This document shows, piece by piece, positions 17,576-24,886 of a stretch of 28,990 bases of DNA. The position numbers were made by a program, and so were the translations under genes. The notes under the pieces were generated by a model, which saw only the letters and a program-made list of their open reading frames with translations, made no database searches and was not told the DNA's origin. The DNA is taken from positions 1 to 28,990 of the forward strand of contig JBEBGV010000060.1 of assembly GCA_040081265.1 (NCBI GenBank). Direction: 5' to 3'. The DNA is from JBEBGV01 sp040081265. Lineage in GTDB: Bacteria > Acidobacteriota > Vicinamibacteria > Vicinamibacterales > UBA2999. How positions within the stretch are numbered: position 1 is the stretch's first letter; each line of letters starts with the position of its first letter.

Positions 17576-18385
17576 GTGAGATCGCTAACCGCCGGCATCA
17601 TCATGCTCACCTTGTCGACACCGGCATGGGCACAGCAGCCCCAGGCCATGCAGGCTGATCAAGCGCAGGCTCGCTACAAGATTTTCGTGATGGAGGGCGT
17701 GCTCGAGAAGGCCGTCCAGAATGGCGCAGCCATTGTCAGCCGGCAGGTGCGGTCGATTGCACCCGACGCAATGTTCCTGACCGGCGCGACCCAGGTTCGA
17801 GGGTTCAGGCTCGATGGTCTTGGCGTGTTCTTCGACGTCGAGGTGCCGGCCCTGCAGCCGACCGCCGCATGGATTCTCCGGGCGACGCTGGTCGACAACG
17901 GTAATTCCCTGGCTCAGCTGAAGGCGTTCGTGCAGAAGGTCACCGATCCTCGTGACCGCGAGGAACTCCAGCGGGCTATCCGTCAGCTCGAGCTGGTGAT
18001 GCCATCCAACCGACAGGTGGATGTGCAGGGCGCCGCGCGTGGTCAGGTCGTCGGACAGGTGGCCGACCGGACGTCAGCGGCACCGCCGGCGCTCCCGCCC
18101 GATGCGCTGCTCGTCACCGACCCGGCAGCAGCGTATACGCGAGAGGTGAAGGGCGCCCTCATCGAGGCCATGCTCGAAAACAGCGGACCGCTTGGCGTGA
18201 GCAACGACGAGTGGCTGGTGGTGGCGGCGCGTGACAGTGAGCCGGCCAATCGCCTGGTGCCGGGTGACGCCTACGACACCACGACCTGGGTGCTTCGGGT
18301 CAAGGGCTCCGATCTTGCCGCGTTCCGCGCCGGCCGTCTCACGCTGGCTGAAGCCCGGGCCCGGGTCGAGGTTCGCGAGTTCTAG
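17576..18385 (+). CDS. Secreted protein of unknown function
   Basis: A 269-residue exported protein that I do not recognise. From GTG 17576 the N-terminus is a clean signal peptide: a hydrophobic stretch (LTAGIIMLTLSTPAWA) with a probable cut after AWA. The mature part opens QQPQAMQADQAQARYKIFVM, followed by alternating hydrophobic segments such as GLGVFFDVEVPALQ and WILRATLVDNGNSLAQLKAF. An Ala/Pro-rich joint at about 170-185 leads to a second half with VKGALIEAMLENSGPLGVSN and EWLVVAARD. No enzyme motif or membrane segment is visible after the signal. It follows the sigma/anti-sigma pair by about 70 bases on the same strand, so it may be a product of that operon (inference). A perfect palindrome, CTGACGTCAG, lies in the gap at 17511-17520. 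Confidence 0.82.
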   Translation: MRSLTAGIIMLTLSTPAWAQQPQAMQADQAQARYKIFVMEGVLEKAVQNGAAIVSRQVRSIAPDAMFLTGATQVRGFRLDGLGVFFDVEVPALQPTAAWILRATLVDNGNSLAQLKAFVQKVTDPRDREELQRAIRQLELVMPSNRQVDVQGAARGQVVGQVADRTSAAPPALPPDALLVTDPAAAYTREVKGALIEAMLENSGPLGVSNDEWLVVAARDSEPANRLVPGDAYDTTTWVLRVKGSDLAAFRAGRLTLAEARARVEVREF

Positions 18386-18421
18386 TCGCCCGATCGCACG
18401 GTGCCGGTGTCTAATGAAGAC

Positions 18422-18907
18422 ATGAGGCGCCTCCTTGCCACCCTCCTGGTTGCGGCCGCCGCCGCGGGCTGCTCGCCAACCGTCGACTTGGTACAGTCCG
18501 TCGCGGTCACCGAGGTCAAGACCGGCTGGTTTGATCTCGGTATCCTCGACAGCGGACAGAACAAGCTCGTGCCGAGCATCTCGCTGAAGGTGCAGAACAC
18601 GTCGAGCGATGCGATCGCGCGCGTTCAGCTCAACGCCATCTTCCACCGCGTGAGCGAGCCCAATGACGGATGGGGCGAGCACTACGTGAGTGCGATCGAT
18701 TCGAGCGGCCTTGCCGCCGGTGCCTCCACCAACGCCATCGTCCTGCGCTCGACGCTGGGCTATACGGCGACCGGACAGACTCGAGCCGAGATGTTGCGGC
18801 ATGCATCCTTTGTCGACGCCACCGTGACCATCTTCGGCAAGCAGGGGCGGGGCGGGTGGATCAAGCTCGGCGAGTACCCCATTGACCGACAGCTACTCAC
18901 GCAGTAG
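18422..18907 (+). CDS. Small predicted lipoprotein
   Basis: A 161-residue protein of unknown function. The N-terminus MRRLLATLLVAAAAAGC is a lipoprotein signal with the lipidated Cys at residue 17. The mature part (SPTVDLVQSVAVTEVKTGWF, then LVPSISLKVQNTSSDAIARV) looks like an all-beta domain similar in style to bacterial proteins with an LEA/FxLYD-like fold, in which a conserved run on internal-facing strands ends near the C-terminus; this is inference by eye. It starts 36 bases after the secreted protein gene and overlaps the start of the permease gene by 26 bases, so it is probably part of the same transcription unit. Confidence 0.8.
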   Translation: MRRLLATLLVAAAAAGCSPTVDLVQSVAVTEVKTGWFDLGILDSGQNKLVPSISLKVQNTSSDAIARVQLNAIFHRVSEPNDGWGEHYVSAIDSSGLAAGASTNAIVLRSTLGYTATGQTRAEMLRHASFVDATVTIFGKQGRGGWIKLGEYPIDRQLLTQ

Positions 18908-20270
18908 CCCCCCGGTCCTCGAGCGGCGGCTGGGTCGTTACGACGCCGCCGCGATCATCGTCTCGAACGTCATTGGTGGCGGCATCCTGTTCACCCCGCC
19001 GCAGGTCGCGGCGGCGGTGACCAGTGCACCACTGTTTCTGTCCACGTGGGTGGCCGGTGGCCTGCTCGCCTTCGCGGGAGCGATGGCCTACGCCGAACTC
19101 GCCGCGCTGAGGCCGCGGGCCGGAGGGGAGTACGTCTACCTCCGCGAAGCGTACGGCCCGCTCTGGGCCTTCCTTACGGGATGGACGTCGTTCATCGCAG
19201 GTTTTTCGGGCGCCATTGCCACGTCGGCGGCCGTGCTGGCCTTCTACGTCGGGCGTTTCATTCCGGCGGCCGGCGACTCCACGCCGTTTTTCAGCCTGCC
19301 GGTCGTGCCTGGAGTCATTCAGATCAGCGCGTCGCCTCAGACCGTGGTCGCGCTGGCCGCCATCTGGGGGCTGGCCTGGGTGCATCTCAGGGGGGTCGGG
19401 CCGGGCCGGCTGGTGGGCAACGTACTGGCTGCGCTCAAGGTGACCGCGTTTGTGTTGTTCATTGCGCTCGGGTTTGCGCTGGGCGACGGCAACGTGTCGA
19501 ATGTCGTCGAACCGGGGCCATGGACGTCCACCGGATGGCTGATGGCGCTGATCCCGGTGATGTTCACCTACTCGGGGTGGAACGCCGCGGCGTACGTGGC
19601 CGAGGAAATCCACGATCCTGGCGTCAATGTGCCGCGAGCGCTGGCGATGGGCACGGCCACGGTTGTGGCGATCTACCTGCTGATGAACGCGCTGTACCTC
19701 TATGTGTTTCCGATCGGTGAACTGGCCGGGATTCGCGGCAGCGTGCTGGACGTGATTGCGGACAGGTTGCTCGGTCCCGCGGCGGGCAACGTGATGGGTA
19801 TGGTGTCGATCGTCAGCCTGCTGGCCAGCATCAGCGCGATGACGTTTGCCGGACCACGCGTCTACTTCGCCATGGCCAGGGACGGCGCCTTCTTCAAGCG
19901 GGCGGCGCGGGTGCACCAGCGCTATCGCACGCCGGCGACGGCCATTGTCGCGCAGGCGGCCTGGAGTTCGCTGCTGGTGGTGTCAGCAAGCGCGGACACG
20001 CTCGTCAACTACACGGGTTTCGCGATCGTGCTGTTCTCGGGAATCGCCGTGCTCGCGTTGTTCGTGCTGCGTCGCAGGCATCCGGATGCGCCGAGACCCT
20101 TCCGGGCCTGGGGCTATCCCTTTGCGCCGGCCATCTACGTGATTGTCAGCGCTGCGATCCTGGTCAACAGCCTCATCCGCAATCCTGCGCCCACCGGTGC
20201 CGGCATCCTGGTGATTGCGGCGGGCGTTCCCCTCTTCCTGCTCTTCCGTACAAAGCGAAACCCGGCATAG
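18882..20270 (+). CDS. APC-family amino acid permease
   Basis: A 462-residue inner-membrane transporter of the amino acid-polyamine-organocation superfamily. About twelve membrane segments are visible. The first contains the unwound-helix glycine motif (IIVSNVIGGGILFTPPQVAA), and GGEYVYLREAYGPLWAFLTG is the usual segment between helices 2 and 3. WNAAAYVAEEIHDPGVNVPR marks helix 6 and the loop after it. The start appears to be TTG 18882, inside the end of the lipoprotein gene; no ATG or GTG in frame lies upstream of the first membrane helix. Substrate cannot be told from sequence. It ends the plus-strand run that begins with the ECF sigma factor and meets a convergent gene 30 bases later. Confidence 0.92.
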   Translation: MTDSYSRSSPPVLERRLGRYDAAAIIVSNVIGGGILFTPPQVAAAVTSAPLFLSTWVAGGLLAFAGAMAYAELAALRPRAGGEYVYLREAYGPLWAFLTGWTSFIAGFSGAIATSAAVLAFYVGRFIPAAGDSTPFFSLPVVPGVIQISASPQTVVALAAIWGLAWVHLRGVGPGRLVGNVLAALKVTAFVLFIALGFALGDGNVSNVVEPGPWTSTGWLMALIPVMFTYSGWNAAAYVAEEIHDPGVNVPRALAMGTATVVAIYLLMNALYLYVFPIGELAGIRGSVLDVIADRLLGPAAGNVMGMVSIVSLLASISAMTFAGPRVYFAMARDGAFFKRAARVHQRYRTPATAIVAQAAWSSLLVVSASADTLVNYTGFAIVLFSGIAVLALFVLRRRHPDAPRPFRAWGYPFAPAIYVIVSAAILVNSLIRNPAPTGAGILVIAAGVPLFLLFRTKRNPA

Positions 20271-20300
20271 AACCGGGCCTCGCTCACTCACGCAGCCGCG

Positions 20301-21113
20301 TCAGAACTCCGGGCGCATCTCTCCGCGGTAGGTGATCTTCTGTCCCGGTGAAATACGCAGATCGACCTCCAGCGTTTCGAATCCGGGAGCCACGATCTCG
20401 ACGTGGTACGGACCCGACTCCAGTTTCAGGGACTGGAAGGTGCCGTCGAAGTCGTCCACCGTGCCGGCAAAAAAGCCGTCGACGTAGACCTCAGCCCACC
20501 TGGGCTCGACGCGGAGGCGGACTTCCCCCGAGTCGTAACCATAACCCCGGCCGAAGTATCCGCGGTCATACAGATAGGTTGAACGCGGGTACCACCCGAA
20601 CGACCCGTAGTAGAAGTAGCCCGGCCCCAGCGACCCGTAGACGTACGGCCGGTTGAATCGCGGGGTATACCGGTAGACCGGGGGTCGCACGACGTAGGTG
20701 TTCGGTCGTGATGGACGAACGACGACGCGGGGCGGTGGGCCCTGTCGAGGTATCGCGACGCGCGACCCTGCGCCGTCACGATCGCGCCGACCGTTGTCGC
20801 TCTCGCGCCGGTCGTTCTCACGGCCGCTGCCGCGCTGTGCTGACTGCGGCGTTCGGTCGTTGCGATCGCGTTGACGGGCGTTGCGCTCGTCGCCCCCGCG
20901 CTGGGCCGGCTCCGCGGCGCGCGGCTGTGGCTCGCGCTCACGGGCGCGGGCGCCCTGACCGACACCCTGTTGACCACCCCCGCGAGGGGCCGGCGCCGGC
21001 GCGGCTTCCCGTTCGCGAGTCGGCCAGCGCGGGACGCCACCATCACGCTGGGCGAAGGCGGGCACCACGCCAACTTGCAGTGCCAGAAGGACAACGACTG
21101 GTCGGAAAGTCAT
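20301..21113 (-). CDS. Secreted PEGA-domain protein with a disordered Arg/Gln-rich region
   Basis: From ATG 21113-21111 this is a 270-residue exported protein. GGAG lies about eight bases before the start. The signal peptide MTFRPVVVLLALQVGVVPAF ends near AFA. Residues about 22-120 are low complexity (Arg, Gln, Glu, Asp, Gly, Pro), surely disordered. A Tyr/Gly/Pro-rich stretch follows (YGSLGPGYFYYGSFGWYPRS). The C-terminal about 75 residues form a PEGA-type beta domain: VRLRVEPRWAEVYVDGFFAG and YHVEIVAPGFETLEVDLRI, the usual cue being 'VYVDG...AG' then 'GxHxV...PGF'. PEGA domains occur on surface-exposed proteins; a wall or envelope attachment role is likely but not shown. The frame stays open to 21245, without a signal at that N-terminus. 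Confidence 0.88.
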   Translation of the reverse strand: MTFRPVVVLLALQVGVVPAFAQRDGGVPRWPTREREAAPAPAPRGGGQQGVGQGARAREREPQPRAAEPAQRGGDERNARQRDRNDRTPQSAQRGSGRENDRRESDNGRRDRDGAGSRVAIPRQGPPPRVVVRPSRPNTYVVRPPVYRYTPRFNRPYVYGSLGPGYFYYGSFGWYPRSTYLYDRGYFGRGYGYDSGEVRLRVEPRWAEVYVDGFFAGTVDDFDGTFQSLKLESGPYHVEIVAPGFETLEVDLRISPGQKITYRGEMRPEF

Positions 21114-21294
21114 GGGTTGCACTCCGTGACATTGCAACTGAGCAACCTTGCTGCCATCCACGACCCGCACGTATTGCGTTGAAAACAGGCCCGAATCGCC
21201 AGCGCGTACACCGTTGTGCCGGCTTCTGTCTCCCGGAGCGGCCACAACCCTTCTTCCGGCAGTCCTGTGAAGCGGACGCAGGAGCGGAGAGCCT

Positions 21295-21834
21295 TCACTC
21301 TGAGTCGGCGGTCGACCTGCCCATCACCTCTCGCCAGACCTGCCGGCCGACGTCGATGGCGGCGTTGGTGTCGTAGACGAAGTCCATGCCCGCCCGACCC
21401 GCCTTGCCGAACCGCGCGTACTCCCCGCCAAGCGACGCGGAATCGACGATGGACGGCGTGGCCGCGATCTCGACTGCATGCATGAGCTCGTGGCCAATGG
21501 TGGCGATCTTTCGCTCGGGCAGGGCGTCGTGTTCGATGGACACAACAACGTAACGGAGCCCGCTGGAGGCGCCCATGAATGTCAACTGTCCGCTCAGTCC
21601 CGATCGCATGCTGCGGCCACAGCGGATGTAGACGACGACGTCAGAGGCGTCGAGCTGCGCCACGAGCGCGCGGAACGACGGTGATTCCCGGATGCCCGAT
21701 TCGACCAGTGCGCGGAGGTCTTTGTCGAGCGGACGGATGTGCGGATGGGGCTCGGTACCGGGGTGAGCCGAGGCGCCGAGCGGAAGAGTAAGAAGGAAGA
21801 ACACGGAGATGAGGGCACGACGAAACGAGGTCAT
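21295..21834 (-). CDS. Secreted protein with HExxH zinc-peptidase motif
   Basis: A 179-residue exported protein. The signal peptide (FRRALISVFFLLTLPLGASA) is followed by a His-rich short segment (HPGTEPHPHIRP). The motif HELMHAVEI at about 115-123 has the HExxH zinc signature with Glu as possible catalytic base. A later Glu in GGEYARFG, about 20 residues on, could be a third ligand as in gluzincin-type folds. Family is not recognised; it is small for a stand-alone metallopeptidase, so activity is unproven. It is next to the PEGA protein gene on the same strand (about 180 bases apart) and divergent from the NifA-type regulator. No strong ribosome binding site is visible at ATG 21834-21832. Confidence 0.75.
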   Translation of the reverse strand: MTSFRRALISVFFLLTLPLGASAHPGTEPHPHIRPLDKDLRALVESGIRESPSFRALVAQLDASDVVVYIRCGRSMRSGLSGQLTFMGASSGLRYVVVSIEHDALPERKIATIGHELMHAVEIAATPSIVDSASLGGEYARFGKAGRAGMDFVYDTNAAIDVGRQVWREVMGRSTADSE

Positions 21835-21862
21835 GCGCCGGGTTCACCGCAAGTTGCGAGCC

Positions 21863-21881
21863 ATGACGTGAATATGACGTG
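21863..21881. promoter_or_regulatory. Direct repeat ATGACGTG, one helical turn apart
   Basis: ATGACGTG occurs at 21863-21870 and again at 21874-21881, an 11-base period, in the divergent gap between the HExxH protein gene and the NifA-type gene. Spacing and place fit a two-site operator. No regulator is assigned. Confidence 0.35.
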
Positions 21882-21951
21882 GCGCCCTGCAGAACCCGCG
21901 TGATTTCGAGAAAAGATCCTGTAGAATGTCCGTGGTGAGAGGCTGGAAATC

Positions 21952-21969
21952 ACACAACGGTGTTTGTGT
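21952..21969. promoter_or_regulatory. Inverted repeat ACACAA-N6-TTGTGT in an AT-rich leader
   Basis: ACACAA (21952-21957) and TTGTGT (21964-21969) form a dyad. A stretch of unusually AT-rich DNA follows (about 21963-21993), including TATATT at 21969-21974, roughly 55 bases before the start at 22029. This is a plausible regulator or promoter site for the NifA-type gene. No clear -24/-12 sigma-54 element was found. Confidence 0.3.
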
Positions 21970-22028
21970 ATATTTCAAGTTTAACAAAAATGTAGGACAG
22001 GCACACTGACACCACAGGAGTTTCGCCC

Positions 22029-23648
22029 ATGCCCGCCGCCAAGCCGTCTGATGCTCTCGCTGCCGCCCGTGATGCGCGGCGCATGTCGTCGCTTCTTGAA
22101 ATCAGTCAGGCCCTGTCCGGCACCCTCAACCTGCGCGCCGCCGTCCAGCGGGTGCTGCTCATCCTGATGCGCCACCACGGCGTTGTCCGTGGCATGGTGA
22201 CGCTGCTGCGCGACGGCGAGCTGCACGTCGAGGCCGCCGAAGGGTTCGAGGATCGTGCGCAGGGCGTGCGCTACAAGGTCGGGGAAGGCATCACCGGCCG
22301 CGTCGTCGAAAGCAGCAAGCCGATCGTGGTCCCGCGCGTCAGCCGCGAGCCGGCGCTGCTCAATCGGGCTGCCCGGCGCACCGATTCGACACGCCAGGAG
22401 CTCTCGTTCATCTGCGTCCCGATCCTGCTGCAGCGCACCGCGGCCGGTGCGCTCGGCGTCGACCTGCGGTTCAAGGCCGAACGCGACTACGAGAGCAGCG
22501 TCAAGTTCTTCGGGATCGTGAGCGGCATGATCGCGCAGGCGCTCAACGTGCAGCGCCAGCTCGAAGAGGAGCGGCGTCGCCTCCTCGACGAGAACACCCA
22601 CCTCAAGCAGGAACTCCGCGAACGGTACGACTTCTCGAACATCATCGGGACCAGCGGCCCGACCCGGCTGATGTACGAGCAGGTGGCGCAGGTCGCCCAG
22701 ACCAACACCACGGTCCTGATTCGCGGCGAGTCGGGGACCGGCAAGGAACTCATCGCCCACGCCATTCACTACAACTCGCTCCGGGCGAAGAAGCCGTTCG
22801 TGAAGGTCAGCTGCGCGGCGCTGCCCGACACGCTGATCGAGTCGGAGCTGTTCGGCTACGAGAAGGGCGCGTTCACCGGCGCCCAGGCCCGCAAGAAGGG
22901 GCGCTTCGAGCTGGCCGAGGGCGGGACCCTCTTCCTCGACGAGATCGGGGACATCAATCTCAGCACGCAGGTGAAGCTCCTGCGGGTCCTCCAGGAACGT
23001 GAGTTCGAACGCCTCGGCGGCACTGAAACCGTCCGCGTGAACGTGCGCATGATCGCCGCCACGAACAAGGACATGGAGAAGGCTCTTGCGGAGGGCACCT
23101 TCCGCGAAGACCTCTACTATCGACTCAACGTCTTCACGATCTTCGTGCCGCCGCTGCGCGAGCGGAAGGCCGACCTGCTGCTGCTGGCCGATCACTTCCT
23201 CGAGAAGTTCTCGCGCGAGCACGGCAAGGTCATCAAGCGCATCTCCACGCCGGCCATCGACATGCTGATGGCGTATCACTGGCCGGGCAACGTCCGTGAA
23301 CTCGAGAACGCCCTCGAGCGCGCCGTGCTCGTGTGCGACAGCGCCGTCATCCACGCGCACCACCTCCCGCCGTCACTGCAGACGGCGGACTCGTCCAACA
23401 CCGTCACGCGCGTGTCGCTCAAGGACGCCGTAGCCGCCTACGAGCGCGACCTGATCCAGGACGCGCTCAAGACGACGCGCGGCAACCGCGCCAAGGCCGC
23501 ACGCCTGCTCGACACGACCGAGCGCATCCTCAACTACAAGGTGCGCGGGCACGGCATCGACGTTCGCCGGTTCAAGTCGTCAGACCTGTCGCGCCGGGCC
23601 ATCGATCGCCACGCCGGCGATGTGGTCAGCGCTCAGGCGATCGAGTGA
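22029..23648 (+). CDS. NifA-type sigma-54 activator with GAF domain
   Basis: A 539-residue enhancer-binding activator. The N-terminal GAF domain (about 19-175) should sense a small ligand. A short coiled linker (RQLEEERRRLLDENTHLKQE) leads to an AAA+ domain with Walker A GESGTGKE (233-240), sigma-54 contact loop GAFTGA (280-285), Walker B GGTLFLDEIGD and WPGNVRELENALERAV. A C-terminal Fis-type helix-turn-helix (GNRAKAARLLDTTERILNYK) ends the protein with a short extra tail. The oxygen-sensing cysteine cluster of rhizobial NifA is missing; only one Cys lies after the AAA+ core. AGGAG at 22016-22020 sits eight bases before ATG 22029. No nitrogen-fixation gene is nearby, so the name describes architecture only. 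The stop overlaps the next gene's GTG. Confidence 0.94.
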   Translation: MPAAKPSDALAAARDARRMSSLLEISQALSGTLNLRAAVQRVLLILMRHHGVVRGMVTLLRDGELHVEAAEGFEDRAQGVRYKVGEGITGRVVESSKPIVVPRVSREPALLNRAARRTDSTRQELSFICVPILLQRTAAGALGVDLRFKAERDYESSVKFFGIVSGMIAQALNVQRQLEEERRRLLDENTHLKQELRERYDFSNIIGTSGPTRLMYEQVAQVAQTNTTVLIRGESGTGKELIAHAIHYNSLRAKKPFVKVSCAALPDTLIESELFGYEKGAFTGAQARKKGRFELAEGGTLFLDEIGDINLSTQVKLLRVLQEREFERLGGTETVRVNVRMIAATNKDMEKALAEGTFREDLYYRLNVFTIFVPPLRERKADLLLLADHFLEKFSREHGKVIKRISTPAIDMLMAYHWPGNVRELENALERAVLVCDSAVIHAHHLPPSLQTADSSNTVTRVSLKDAVAAYERDLIQDALKTTRGNRAKAARLLDTTERILNYKVRGHGIDVRRFKSSDLSRRAIDRHAGDVVSAQAIE

Positions 23649-24850
23649 CACAATCGCGGGCGCGCTGGCGACAGGCGTCGAGCCTGCTGTGCGTGGGGCT
23701 TGTCGGCGTGGTGCTCATCGCGTGCGGCAAGAAGGGTCCGCCACTGGCGCCGATTGTCCGGCTCCCCGCCGCGGCTGAGCGGGTGACCGCGCAACGCGTC
23801 GGCCGCGATATCTACGTGACGCTGACGGTTCCCGCCGCCAATGTTGATCGGTCGACACCGGTGGACATCGGGTATGTCGACGTCTACGCGTTCACCGGCA
23901 TCGCGGCCCCGCCGCGCCTCATGTTCGTCGATCAGGCGACGCGGATCGCCAGGGTGCCGGTGGTACCGGTGCCGGTCGACGGCGAGGTGGTGCCGGAGCC
24001 GGGCCCGGACGGCGTTCGCCCCGGTGCCAGCGTCACCATCACCGATACGCTGACCGTGCCCGTCGCCGCCGACACCAGTCGTTTCTACATGGCCGTGCCC
24101 TTCAGCACGCGCAACCGCCCCGGCCCGCAGCACCCGCCGATCGCCGTGAAGCTGGGTCCCGTTCCGGCGCCGCCTGCCGGAATTGCGGTGACGTATACCG
24201 CCACCACCATCAATGTGGCGTGGACCCCCGCGCCCGCTCCACCAGCACCGGCGCCGGCGACGATTCCGGTGGCCCCCGCTCCGACCCCGGGCACAGCGAC
24301 GCAGGCTGAACCGGTCGGGGCTCCGCGCGTGAACGTCTACCGCGATGTCCTGCGCGCTGACGGGACAGCAGCGCCCGCCTGGCAGGCGGCTCGCCCCTCC
24401 GCCCTCAACAGCGCCCCTCTCCAGGCCCCGCCGTTCTCGGAACCGGTGACCTTCGGTATCGAGACGTGTTACGTCCTGCGCGCGGTGACAGGACTGGGAG
24501 AGATGGCCGTCGAAGGCGACGCGTCGATGCGCGCGTGCGTGACGCCGGTCGACCGCTTTGCGCCTGCCGCCCCGGCCCAGCTCGTGGCCATCGCCACCGC
24601 CGGTGCGATCAACCTGCTCTGGGAAGCCAACACCGACCCGGATCTCGCCGGATACATCGTCTTGCGCGGCGCGGTCGGCGATGCCACACTGCAGCCCCTC
24701 ACGCCGATGCCCATCACCGACGTGCGTTTTTCAGACACGACGGTCACCTCGGGGATGCGGTACGTTTATGCTGTCGTGGCCGTCGACCGACAGACGCCGG
24801 TCGCCAACACGAGCGTGGAATCGGCCCGCATCGAAGAAACCGCCCAGTGA
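23645..24850 (+). CDS. Lipoprotein with LptM-like N-terminus and fibronectin III-like domains
   Basis: From GTG 23645, overlapping the previous stop (GTGA), it has 401 residues. The signal segment (LLCVGLVGVVLIAC) ends in a lipobox, and the mature protein starts CGKKGPPLAP, the hallmark opening of the tiny LptM/YifL lipoproteins. Here it is followed by a much larger body: a beta-rich first half, a Pro/Ala-rich joint (about 195-225, many Ala-Pro pairs), and a clear fibronectin type III-like domain near the C-terminus (AINLLWEANTDPDLAGYIVL, RYVYAVVAVDRQT). It is translationally coupled to the NifA-type gene. Function is unknown; an outer-membrane anchored, surface- or periplasm-facing role is inferred. 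Confidence 0.82.
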   Translation: MTQSRARWRQASSLLCVGLVGVVLIACGKKGPPLAPIVRLPAAAERVTAQRVGRDIYVTLTVPAANVDRSTPVDIGYVDVYAFTGIAAPPRLMFVDQATRIARVPVVPVPVDGEVVPEPGPDGVRPGASVTITDTLTVPVAADTSRFYMAVPFSTRNRPGPQHPPIAVKLGPVPAPPAGIAVTYTATTINVAWTPAPAPPAPAPATIPVAPAPTPGTATQAEPVGAPRVNVYRDVLRADGTAAPAWQAARPSALNSAPLQAPPFSEPVTFGIETCYVLRAVTGLGEMAVEGDASMRACVTPVDRFAPAAPAQLVAIATAGAINLLWEANTDPDLAGYIVLRGAVGDATLQPLTPMPITDVRFSDTTVTSGMRYVYAVVAVDRQTPVANTSVESARIEETAQ

Positions 24851-24886
24851 GGCGCCACCTGGGCTGCCGGGAGCAGGGAAAGAGAC

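Noticed and set aside
20261..20277. CCCGG-N7-CCGGG hairpin at the end of the permease gene, as terminator
   Set aside because: Only five base pairs and no T-run; could arise by chance in GC-rich DNA.
21981..23363. 460-residue minus-strand open frame opposite the NifA-type gene
   Set aside because: It mirrors a gene with clear domains and has only a biased Glu/Val/Leu composition; a shadow frame.
22029..23648. Naming the activator nifA and inferring nitrogen fixation
   Set aside because: No nif gene is in the window and the NifA cysteine cluster is missing; the architecture is shared by many GAF-type activators.
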